A DNA stretch of 5,544 nt from an uncultured bacterium (GTDB lineage Bacteria; Bacillota; Clostridia; Oscillospirales; Oscillospiraceae): assembly GCA_905215665.1 (NCBI GenBank), contig CAJMQR010000074.1, positions 1 to 5,544 of the forward strand, in the 5' to 3' direction. This document shows, in pieces, positions 1 to 5,544 of this stretch (position 1 is the first letter of the stretch; the number at the start of each line of letters is the position of its first letter). A program made the translations under genes and the position numbers. The notes beneath the pieces are model-generated. The model saw nothing but the letters and a program-made list of their open reading frames with translations, made no database searches and was not told where the DNA came from.

Positions 1-1185
1 TTCGAGGCGAAGGACGTCATGGAGCTGCAGTTTATCAATACCAATAACCGCATTGTCGCGTCCTCCTACGGCCGCTTCTCCGGCAAGGTCAGCGTGACCT
101 CGGACATCACCAGCGCCATCGCAACCAAACAGATCAGCTCCTTTACCGGAACGAATCCCGCCACCGGCGAGCGGATTATGGCGGTATCCAGCCCGCTGAT
201 CTATTCCAACGGTGAGGTCATCGGCGTGCTGCGCTATGTGACCAGCCTGCAGCGCGTGGACCGGCAGATCCTTATTTTCAGCGTGATGATTTCACTCGTA
301 GGCGCCGTGATCCTGCTGATCGTCTATATCAGCGGTATGTATTACATCCGATCCATTCTCCTGCCCGTGGCGGAGATCACCTCCGTGGCAAAGCGCATTG
401 CCGCCGGCAGCTACGGGATTCAGATCCACCGGCAGTTTGACGACGAGATCGGTGAGCTGGCCGACACGATCAACGATATGTCCAACAAAATCAGTCAGTC
501 CGAACGGATGCAGTCGGAGTTTATGTCCTCGGTTTCCCACGAGCTGCGCACGCCTCTGACAGCGATCAGCGGCTGGAGCGAAACCCTGCTTTCCGCCGGA
601 GGAAGCGTAAAAACCGAGGACTCCAGGCGCGGCCTGAACATTATCCTGAGAGAATCCAAGCGCCTGACCGATATGGTTGAGGAGCTGCTGGAATTCACGC
701 GGATGCAGGACGGCCGCTTCACCCTGAGTGTTACAAAAAGCGATATCCGGGCGGAGTTCGAGGATACGGTCTTCATGTACGGTTCGCGCCTCCGCCAGGA
801 GGGAATTGAGCTGGAATACCTGGAAAATGACAGTGATATTCCGGAGATCTCCTGCGATACCGCCCGGATGCGTCAGGTATTCCTGAATATTCTGGACAAC
901 GCGGCGAAGCACGGCGGAGACGGCGGCAGAATTACCGCGGAGATCTGCTGCGAGGAAAAGGACGTCGTTATCCGCATCCGCGACTTTGGCCCCGGTATCC
1001 CGGAGGAAGAGCTTCCTCTGATCAAAAAGAAATTCTACAAGGGTTCCTCCAAGGCCCGCGGAAGCGGCATTGGCCTTGCGGTATGCGAGGAGATCGTCAC
1101 CATGCACGGCGGAACGCTTGAAATCGCCAACGCAGAGGGCGGCGGCGCGGTTGTGACCATCCGACTGCCCATAGAGGCGCAATAG
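1..1185 (+). CDS. Sensor histidine kinase, 5'-truncated by the window edge
   Basis: This is the C-terminal 394 residues of a membrane sensor kinase that autophosphorylates on His and should pass the phosphate to a response regulator. The frame is open from base 1, so the true start lies upstream; the ATG at 19 is only an internal Met. Numbering from base 1, residues 1-88 look like the end of an extracytoplasmic Cache/PAS-like sensor. Residues about 89-115 form a hydrophobic transmembrane helix, and about 113-166 a HAMP linker. The HisKA H-box reads SVSHELRTPL with phospho-acceptor His180. The HATPase domain has the N-box (NILDNAAKHG, around Asn300), G1 (DFGPGIP, from 328), an F-box-like KKKFYKGS and G2 (GSGIGLA, from 354). 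All catalytic motifs are intact. The architecture resembles PhoR/ResE/WalK-type kinases, but the signal cannot be told from the sequence. The cognate regulator is probably just upstream, outside the window. The stop lies 11 bases before the DUF1385 gene, which suggests cotranscription. Confidence 0.95.
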   Translation, partial: FEAKDVMELQFINTNNRIVASSYGRFSGKVSVTSDITSAIATKQISSFTGTNPATGERIMAVSSPLIYSNGEVIGVLRYVTSLQRVDRQILIFSVMISLVGAVILLIVYISGMYYIRSILLPVAEITSVAKRIAAGSYGIQIHRQFDDEIGELADTINDMSNKISQSERMQSEFMSSVSHELRTPLTAISGWSETLLSAGGSVKTEDSRRGLNIILRESKRLTDMVEELLEFTRMQDGRFTLSVTKSDIRAEFEDTVFMYGSRLRQEGIELEYLENDSDIPEISCDTARMRQVFLNILDNAAKHGGDGGRITAEICCEEKDVVIRIRDFGPGIPEEELPLIKKKFYKGSSKARGSGIGLAVCEEIVTMHGGTLEIANAEGGGAVVTIRLPIEAQ

Positions 1186-1191
1186 AAAGGA
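1186..1191 (+). promoter_or_regulatory. Ribosome binding site of the DUF1385 gene
   Basis: AAAGGA begins directly after the TAG stop of the kinase and sits 5 bases before the ATG at 1197. It supports that start and fills most of the 11-base gap, leaving no room for a promoter or terminator. Confidence 0.75.
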
Positions 1192-1196
1192 AAACC

Positions 1197-2192
1197 ATGG
1201 GAAAGAATAAAACCGCAGAAAAATTCAAAACAATGATCGGCGGGCAGGCTCTCATTGAAGGCATCATGATGCTGGGGCCGGAAAAATCCGCCGTCGTTGT
1301 GCGTACGAAGGACGGTATGCAGACGAAGGTGTCGCCGGTCAAAAAGACGGAGGGTTTCTCTCTGAAGAAGCTCCCCTTTATTCGCGGAGTTTTCAACTTC
1401 TGCAAATCGATGAAGACGGGTGTAAAAGCGCTCATGTATTCGGCGGACCTGTTTGCGGAGGACGACGGCGAGACTTCTGAAAATCAGTCAAAGTTTGACC
1501 GGTGGCTGGAAAAGAAGCTCTCCGGCGAAAAAGCGCAGAACGTCATGGTGACAATTTCCGTCGTTCTCGGCATTGCCTTTTCTGTCGCGTTGTTTTTTAT
1601 ACTGCCCTCTCTGATCGGTTCCGTGATCAACCGCTGGATCACGAAAAATGAGCTGGTTCGCAATCTTTTGGAGGGCCTGATTCGCATCCTGATTTTCCTG
1701 ACCTATATGTTCCTTGTTTCGAGGATGAAGGACATGAAACGCGTCTTTTCCTACCACGGCGCGGAGCATAAGACCATCCGCTGCTACGAAGCGAAGCTGC
1801 CGCTTACCGTGGAGAACGCACGCGCGCAGACAAGACTGCATCCACGCTGCGGCACCAGCTTCCTGTTTGTGGTCATGATCGTGTCCATCCTTGTGTTCTC
1901 CGTTGCAACGCCGCTGCTGCGGCCGATTACGCCGGTATTTGACTCCGGCGTGCTGAACGCGCTGGTTCGGGTTGTGCTGAAGCTGCTGCTTTTGCCCATC
2001 GTCGTAGGCATCAGCTACGAATTCAACCGGCTGGTGGGGCGCTACGACAACTGGCTGACCCACGCGCTGTCCGCGCCGGGAATGTGGCTGCAATATCTGA
2101 CGACCAACGAGCCGGACGACTCCATGCTTGAGGTCGGAATTGAAGCGCTGACGCTGGTTCTCCCGGAGAAGGAGGGGGAAGACCGATGGTAA
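1197..2192 (+). CDS. DUF1385 (YqhQ-type) integral membrane protein
   Basis: This 331-residue protein belongs to the DUF1385 family, typified by Bacillus YqhQ, whose biochemical function is not established. Family hallmarks visible here are an N-terminal GGQALIEGIMM (residues 15-25), YHGAEHK (186-192), HPRCGTSF (215-222), an EFNR motif (275-278), and APGMWLQ followed by TTNEP near 293-305. Four hydrophobic segments are likely membrane helices, at about 115-142, 155-175, 221-241 and 254-274. The conserved His/Glu/Cys cluster sits between the second and third helices. The stretch at about 86-112 is charged and variable-looking. The cluster of conserved His, Glu and Cys suggests metal binding or catalysis, but that is inference. 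The ATG is preceded by a good Shine-Dalgarno site. The 3' end overlaps prmC by 7 bases (ATGGTAA). From memory, DUF1385 and prmC are commonly adjacent in Bacillota, which fits this assignment. Confidence 0.93.
   Translation: MGKNKTAEKFKTMIGGQALIEGIMMLGPEKSAVVVRTKDGMQTKVSPVKKTEGFSLKKLPFIRGVFNFCKSMKTGVKALMYSADLFAEDDGETSENQSKFDRWLEKKLSGEKAQNVMVTISVVLGIAFSVALFFILPSLIGSVINRWITKNELVRNLLEGLIRILIFLTYMFLVSRMKDMKRVFSYHGAEHKTIRCYEAKLPLTVENARAQTRLHPRCGTSFLFVVMIVSILVFSVATPLLRPITPVFDSGVLNALVRVVLKLLLLPIVVGISYEFNRLVGRYDNWLTHALSAPGMWLQYLTTNEPDDSMLEVGIEALTLVLPEKEGEDRW
2169..2175 (+). promoter_or_regulatory. Ribosome binding site of prmC
   Basis: AAGGAGG, a full match to the anti-Shine-Dalgarno core, lies inside the last codons of the DUF1385 gene, 10 bases before the prmC ATG at 2186. 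It fixes the prmC start and shows that prmC has its own strong initiation signal despite overlapping the upstream gene. Confidence 0.8.
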
Positions 2193-3055
2193 AAAAATAT
2201 GCCGACCTGTTTCTCGACGCCCGGCGGGCGCTGCTGAAGCAGGAGGGACAGTTCGCCGCAAATGTTGCGCGGGAGCTGGTCTGCGCCGCGTCGGGCAAGA
2301 CGGCGGAACAGATCATTGCGGACCGTGAGATCTATGCTTCGGAAGAGGTCTGCGAACTGACGGAATCCTTCGTCCAGCGGCGGCTGCGCGGAGAACCCAT
2401 GCCCTATATTCTGGGACAGTGGGATTTTTACGGTATGACGCTGATCGTGACGCCGGACGTCCTCATCCCCCGCGACGATACCGTTGTGGTGACGGAACTG
2501 GCGATCAAAAAGGCCATGTACCTGGAGCAGAATCCGCGGATTCTGGATCTGTGTACGGGTTCCGGCTGCATCGGTCTGGCCGTCGCGCGCCGGGTCAAGG
2601 ATGCCCGTGTGACGCTGGGCGATATTTCTCCGGCGGCTCTGCGGGTGGCGCGGCGGAATATCTCTCAGCTCAAACTGACGGGCCGTGTGAACTGTGTGGC
2701 CATGGACGCACGCAAGCCGGCGCAGGAGTTTTTGGGAACCTATGACCTGATCGTTTCCAATCCTCCCTATGTCACAACAAAGCAGATGCAGGAACTTGAC
2801 CCCTCCGTCCGCGATTTTGAGCCGCATCTGGCGCTGGACGGCGGCGAGGATGGTTTGGATTTCTATCGTGCCATCATCAAAAATTACAGTTCCGCTCTGG
2901 CACCGCGCGGCTATCTGTGCTTTGAATTCGGCATGGGGCAGGAAAACGCGGTTTGCTCGCTTCTGAGGAAGGGCGGATATGAGGTTTTAGAGTTAAAAAA
3001 AGACACAGCGGATATCACAAGGGCAGTCCTTGCCCAGAAAAGGGAGGAAAACTGA
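2186..3055 (+). CDS. prmC: Peptide chain release factor N5-glutamine methyltransferase PrmC
   Basis: PrmC (HemK) uses S-adenosylmethionine to methylate the Gln of the GGQ motif of release factors RF1 and RF2 in the cytoplasm, which improves termination. At 289 residues it has the usual family length. A helical N-terminal substrate-recognition domain (about 1-75) precedes GQWDFYG (77-83), matching the family GxxxFxG element. The Rossmann methyltransferase domain follows, with a SAM-binding motif DLCTGSGCIGLA (121-132), an acidic GDIS (145-148) after the next strand, and the catalytic NPPY (192-195) in DLIVSNPPYV. The segment after IPR reads IPRDDT (94-99), where many family members have PRPET or PRPDT. 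The ATG overlaps the upstream stop and has an excellent Shine-Dalgarno site. The stop is 3 bases before recA. In many Bacillota prmC neighbours prfA, which encodes its substrate RF1; here recA takes that place. Assignment is confident; HemK is an older name for the same enzyme. Confidence 0.96.
   Translation: MVKKYADLFLDARRALLKQEGQFAANVARELVCAASGKTAEQIIADREIYASEEVCELTESFVQRRLRGEPMPYILGQWDFYGMTLIVTPDVLIPRDDTVVVTELAIKKAMYLEQNPRILDLCTGSGCIGLAVARRVKDARVTLGDISPAALRVARRNISQLKLTGRVNCVAMDARKPAQEFLGTYDLIVSNPPYVTTKQMQELDPSVRDFEPHLALDGGEDGLDFYRAIIKNYSSALAPRGYLCFEFGMGQENAVCSLLRKGGYEVLELKKDTADITRAVLAQKREEN
3042..3047 (+). promoter_or_regulatory. Ribosome binding site of recA
   Basis: GGGAGG lies in the last codons of prmC, with an 11-base spacer to the recA ATG at 3059. 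The spacer is slightly long, but no other Met start with a better site is near, and the following residues fit a RecA N-terminus. Confidence 0.65.
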
Positions 3056-3058
3056 TTT

Positions 3059-4162
3059 ATGGCATCGAAGAAACCTGCCTACGAGGCGCCGTCGCCCGCA
3101 GAGGACAAGCAGAAGGCACTGGAAACGGCTCTGCACCAGATTGAAAAGAATTACGGCAAGGGCGCGGTGATGCGACTTGGGGACAAGCCGGAAATGAATG
3201 TGGACGCCATTCCCACCGGCTCGCTGGCGCTGGATGCGGCGCTCGGAATCGGCGGCCTGCCACGCGGAAGAATCGTGGAGATCTACGGGCCGGAGTCCTC
3301 CGGTAAGACGACGCTGGCGCTGCATGTGCTGGCTTCCGCCCAGAAGCGCGGCGGCGAGGTTGCTTTTGTCGACGCGGAGCATGCGCTCGACCCCGTCTAC
3401 GCTGCGGCCATCGGCGTGGATATCGATTCCATGCTGGTTTCTCAGCCGGACACCGGCGAACAGGCGCTGGATATTACTGACGCGCTTGTGCGTTCCGGCG
3501 CAATCGACGTTGTGGTGGTGGACTCCGTTGCCGCGCTGACGCCGCGCGCGGAGATTGAAGGGGAAATGGGCGATGCTTTTGTCGGCCTTCAGGCACGTTT
3601 GATGTCACAGGCTCTGCGCAAGCTGGCCGGGACGGTCGCCAAGACCAACTGTATTGTCATTTTCATCAACCAGCTACGTATGAAAATCGGCGTGATGTAC
3701 GGCAACCCCGAAACGACCACCGGCGGCAACGCACTCAAGTTTTATTCCTCCGTCCGTCTGGATGTGCGCAAGGTTGAGGCGATTAAGAACGGCACGGAAA
3801 TCGTGGGCAGCCGCACGCGCGTCAAGGTCATTAAGAACAAGGTGGCCCCTCCCTTCCGTGAGGCGGTGTTCGATATCATGTACGGCGAGGGTATTTCCCG
3901 CTTCGGCGAGCTGCTGGATATCGCGGTGAATCTGGAACTGGTCAATAAGAGCGGAAGCTGGTTCTCCATCGGCGATGAGCGGATCGGGCAGGGCCGTGAC
4001 AATGCAAAGCAGTATATCGCGGATCATCCCGAGGTCGCGGAAATGCTGGAGACCAAGGTACGTGAGAATCTGTCGCAGCTTCAGAACGGCCGCGCCAAAG
4101 CGGCGGTAAAGCCGGCCGGCAAAGCGGTAGACGTCTCTGCGGACGATTTTGATGAAGCTTGA
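3059..4162 (+). CDS. recA: Recombinase RecA
   Basis: RecA is the ATP-dependent recombinase that forms filaments on single-stranded DNA, drives homologous pairing and strand exchange, and triggers LexA self-cleavage. The 367-residue product is close to the usual family length. An N-terminal polymerisation helix region with EKNYGKGAVMRLG (29-41) is followed by the Walker A motif GPESSGKT (77-84, Lys83), the catalytic Glu107 in VDAEHALD, and Walker B VVVVDSVAAL (151-160). The L1 DNA-binding loop lies around EIEGEMGD (165-172). The L2 region starts at FINQLRMKIG (202-211) and runs through NPETTTGGNALKFY, ending near 229. The C-terminal domain (about 270-345) ends in an Ala/Lys-rich linker and a short acidic tail, SADDFDEA. 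All key residues are intact, with no intein or frameshift. It begins 3 bases after prmC and overlaps recX by 11 bases. I see no LexA-box-like palindrome or strong promoter just upstream, so expression probably depends at least partly on upstream transcription. Confidence 0.99.
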   Translation: MASKKPAYEAPSPAEDKQKALETALHQIEKNYGKGAVMRLGDKPEMNVDAIPTGSLALDAALGIGGLPRGRIVEIYGPESSGKTTLALHVLASAQKRGGEVAFVDAEHALDPVYAAAIGVDIDSMLVSQPDTGEQALDITDALVRSGAIDVVVVDSVAALTPRAEIEGEMGDAFVGLQARLMSQALRKLAGTVAKTNCIVIFINQLRMKIGVMYGNPETTTGGNALKFYSSVRLDVRKVEAIKNGTEIVGSRTRVKVIKNKVAPPFREAVFDIMYGEGISRFGELLDIAVNLELVNKSGSWFSIGDERIGQGRDNAKQYIADHPEVAEMLETKVRENLSQLQNGRAKAAVKPAGKAVDVSADDFDEA

Positions 4163-4778
4163 GTCCATAGAGCAGACGCGCTCCCCGCAGGGGAAGCTGC
4201 GGCTGCGCTTTGACAACGACACAACGATGCTGGTGTTTCCCTCGGTGATTGCCGAGCTGAACCTCTATCCCGGCATTGAAATCCCGGAGAGCGCCATGGA
4301 CTCCCTTCACGAGACCTGTGGGGAGGCCTCCGCCCGCAACCGCGCAGTGCGCATCATCTCCGCCGCGCCGGTATCCCGGCGCGAGCTGCAGAGCCGTCTC
4401 GTCCAAAAGGGAGAGACGGAGGAGCACGCGCAGCAGGCGGTTCAATGGCTGGACGAGCTGCATCTGCTGGACGATGAGCAGCTTGCCGAGCAGATTGTTC
4501 TCAGCGGCGCGGCGCGGGGATACGGCGCGGCTCGTATCCGGCAGATGCTCTATGAAAAGAGAATCCCGCGGGAACTCTGGGAGCGGGCGCTGGAAAAGCT
4601 GCCGCCGCAGGAGAATGCCATTGATACCTTTCTTCAGCGCCGGTTCCGGGGCACGAAGCCGGACAAAAAAGAACTGAAACGCGCGACGGATGCGCTGCTC
4701 CGCCGCGGCCACTCCTGGGGCGACATTCGCAGCGCGTTGGAACGCTATGTACCGGATGAGGATTTTCCGGAAGAATAA
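4152..4778 (+). CDS. recX: Regulatory protein RecX
   Basis: RecX binds RecA filaments and modulates, usually inhibits, RecA activity. The 208-residue product has an N-terminal strand-rich extension typical of Bacillota RecX (KLESIEQ ... LRLRFDN ... LNLYPGIEIPE, 2-46). Three-helix repeats follow: the first around 62-115 with ARNRAVRIIS and RRELQSRLVQKG, the second around 121-150 with RGYGAARIRQMLYEKRIP, and the third around 156-199 with LQRRFRG and ATDALLRRGHSWGDIRSALERY. The sequence is rich in Arg, Glu and Leu, as expected. I chose the ATG at 4152; a TTG at 4149 would add one residue. Only a weak GGA (4141-4143) stands upstream, and the start lies inside the last codons of recA, so translation is probably coupled to recA. 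The N-terminal homology pattern supports this start over the next ATG at 4299. The gene is complete, and its stop is 21 bases before rimO. Confidence 0.93.
   Translation: MKLESIEQTRSPQGKLRLRFDNDTTMLVFPSVIAELNLYPGIEIPESAMDSLHETCGEASARNRAVRIISAAPVSRRELQSRLVQKGETEEHAQQAVQWLDELHLLDDEQLAEQIVLSGAARGYGAARIRQMLYEKRIPRELWERALEKLPPQENAIDTFLQRRFRGTKPDKKELKRATDALLRRGHSWGDIRSALERYVPDEDFPEE
4364..4383 (+). repeat. Perfect GC-rich inverted repeat inside recX
   Basis: CGCGCCGG (4364-4371) and its exact reverse complement CCGGCGCG (4376-4383) flank the loop TATC, giving an 8-bp all-G/C stem about 70 codons into recX. No T-run follows, so it is not an intrinsic terminator. It could form a stable mRNA hairpin, but in GC-rich coding sequence it may be chance. 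Confidence 0.45.
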
Positions 4779-4780
4779 GG

Positions 4781-4788
4781 AAAGGGAG
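4781..4788 (+). promoter_or_regulatory. Ribosome binding site of rimO
   Basis: AAAGGGAG occupies the 21-base gap between the recX stop and the rimO ATG at 4800, with an 11-base spacer. The in-frame TAA of recX at 4776-4778 rules out any longer upstream start, and the family N-terminus favours 4800 over the internal ATG at 4818. Confidence 0.65.
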
Positions 4789-4799
4789 TTACAGCGTCT

Positions 4800-5544
4800 A
4801 TGGGTAGTCGGATCGGAATGATCTCGCTGGGCTGTGCCAAAAATCAGGTCAATGCGGAGCAGATGCTTTTTCTCCTACAGCAGGCCGGTTATGAGATTCT
4901 GCCTTCGGTGGAGGGCGCGGATCTTGTTATCATCAACACCTGCGGATTCATCGATTCCGCGAAAAGTGAGGCCATCGACAATATTCTGGCGATGGGCGCG
5001 CTGAAGCAGGAGGGAGTCATCGGAAAAATCCTGGTGACAGGCTGCCTTTCCCAGCGCTATCAGCAGGAGATTCTGAAGGAGCTGCCGGAGGTGGACGGTG
5101 TTCTCGGCACGGGCAGCTACGCGGATGTCGTGCGGGCGGCGGAAAAGCTGCTTTCCGGCGAAACGGTTGCCGAGTTCGGCAATATCAACGCGCCCATGGA
5201 CGAGGTCGGCCGTGTTCTGACCACACCGGAGTATTATGCGTTTCTTAAAATTGCGGAGGGCTGCGATAATCATTGCGCTTATTGTGTGATTCCCTCCCTG
5301 CGCGGGAAATACCGGAGCCGCACAATGGAGGATTGTCTCTACGAGGCGCGGACGCTTGCGGAGGACGGCGTGAAGGAACTGATCGTTGTCGCGCAGGATA
5401 CCAGCCGCTACGGAACCGACCTTTACGGAAAGCGGATGCTGCCGGAGCTTCTCCGGGAGCTTTGCAAAATCGAAAAGCTGCACTGGATCCGTGTACATTA
5501 CCTCTATCCCGACGAGCTGACGGACGAGCTGATTGACGTGATCG
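4800..5544 (+). CDS. rimO: Ribosomal protein S12 methylthiotransferase RimO, 3'-truncated by the window edge
   Basis: RimO is a radical-SAM enzyme with two iron-sulfur clusters that adds a methylthio group to the conserved Asp near residue 88-89 of ribosomal protein S12. The visible 248 codons have no stop before the right edge; family members run to about 430-450 residues, so roughly the last 190, including the TRAM domain, are missing. The N-terminal MTTase domain has its three cluster cysteines: Cys12 in SLGCAKN, Cys48 in NTCGFIDSAK and Cys82 in TGCLSQR. The radical-SAM CxxxCxxC is CDNHCAYC, with Cys155, Cys159 and Cys162, followed by VIPSLRGKYRSR (163-174). Later YLYPDELTDELI is also RimO-like. 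SLGCAKN and the EGCDNHCAYC/SLRGKYRSR context separate it from the tRNA enzymes MiaB and MtaB. One variation is QVNAE (16-20), where many RimO proteins have LVDSE. It is the last gene of the visible cluster, 21 bases after recX. Confidence 0.95.
   Translation, partial: MGSRIGMISLGCAKNQVNAEQMLFLLQQAGYEILPSVEGADLVIINTCGFIDSAKSEAIDNILAMGALKQEGVIGKILVTGCLSQRYQQEILKELPEVDGVLGTGSYADVVRAAEKLLSGETVAEFGNINAPMDEVGRVLTTPEYYAFLKIAEGCDNHCAYCVIPSLRGKYRSRTMEDCLYEARTLAEDGVKELIVVAQDTSRYGTDLYGKRMLPELLRELCKIEKLHWIRVHYLYPDELTDELIDVI

Noticed and set aside
292..1182. Long open frame on the minus strand opposite the histidine kinase
   Set aside because: It lies wholly antisense to a gene with intact motifs. Its translation shows no recognisable domain, and it reads as a by-product of GC-biased codon positions.
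1488..2827. Two long minus-strand open frames opposite the DUF1385 gene and prmC
   Set aside because: Both are antisense to well-supported genes, have low-complexity His/Arg/Gln-rich translations, and show no family motif. GC codon bias explains them.
2953..2983. TTGCTC ... TATGAG as a possible promoter for recA inside prmC
   Set aside because: Both boxes are poor matches and the 19-base spacer is long. This is not distinguishable from chance.
3021..3035. GGGCA-GTCCT-TGCCC stem-loop before recA, considered as a terminator
   Set aside because: The stem is only 5 bp, is not followed by a T-run, and lies inside prmC coding sequence, so it cannot be called an intrinsic terminator.
4085..4130. 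Repetitive GCC/AAA-rich stretch with GCCGGCCGGC near the recA 3' end
   Set aside because: It encodes the Ala/Lys-rich linker common before the acidic RecA tail. The palindrome has no loop and no T-run, so it is neither a terminator nor a mobile-element end.
3942..4712. Long minus-strand open frame opposite the recA end and recX
   Set aside because: Its Arg/Leu/Pro-rich translation has no domain, and the region is fully explained by recA and recX on the + strand.
4875..5498. Minus-strand open frame opposite rimO
   Set aside because: The + strand here encodes all six RimO cluster cysteines in one open frame, so the antisense frame is a shadow.

Overview
The window is a tightly packed, single-strand stretch of bacterial chromosome. 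All six genes lie on the + strand, and gaps between them run from an 11-base overlap to 21 bases. Base composition is GC-rich by eye, with many G/C third positions. Shine-Dalgarno sites are of the AGGAGG/AAAGGA kind. RimO, PrmC, the DUF1385 protein and the RecX N-terminal region all look like low-GC-phylum (Bacillota) versions. Together this suggests a class Clostridia organism with elevated GC, most likely Oscillospirales (Ruminococcaceae/Oscillospiraceae). That placement is inference from protein style and gene content, not a database match.

Layout: (1) 1-1185, the 3' part of a membrane sensor histidine kinase, cut by the left edge. (2) 1197-2192, a DUF1385 (YqhQ-type) integral membrane protein of unknown function. 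(3) 2186-3055, prmC, the glutamine methyltransferase for peptide-chain release factors. (4) 3059-4162, recA. (5) 4152-4778, recX, which overlaps the end of recA. (6) 4800 to the right edge, the first 248 codons of rimO, the ribosomal protein S12 methylthiotransferase. No stretch of 300 bases lacks a gene, and I see no RNA gene, mobile element, CRISPR array or intrinsic terminator.

The genes read as one transcription unit whose promoter lies left of the window, probably upstream of the kinase or of a partner response regulator. Functionally they mix envelope sensing (kinase, DUF1385), translation-factor and ribosome modification (PrmC, RimO), and DNA repair (RecA with its modulator RecX). RecA and RecX are the clearest functional pair. 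PrmC and RimO are both protein-modifying enzymes of the translation apparatus.

This is an ordinary housekeeping region. I found no sign of a new defence, mobile or biosynthetic system. The points worth a second look are modest: recA with no visible promoter or SOS box of its own, the overlapping recA-recX junction with a strong GC hairpin just inside recX, and the linkage of a kinase to an uncharacterised membrane protein.
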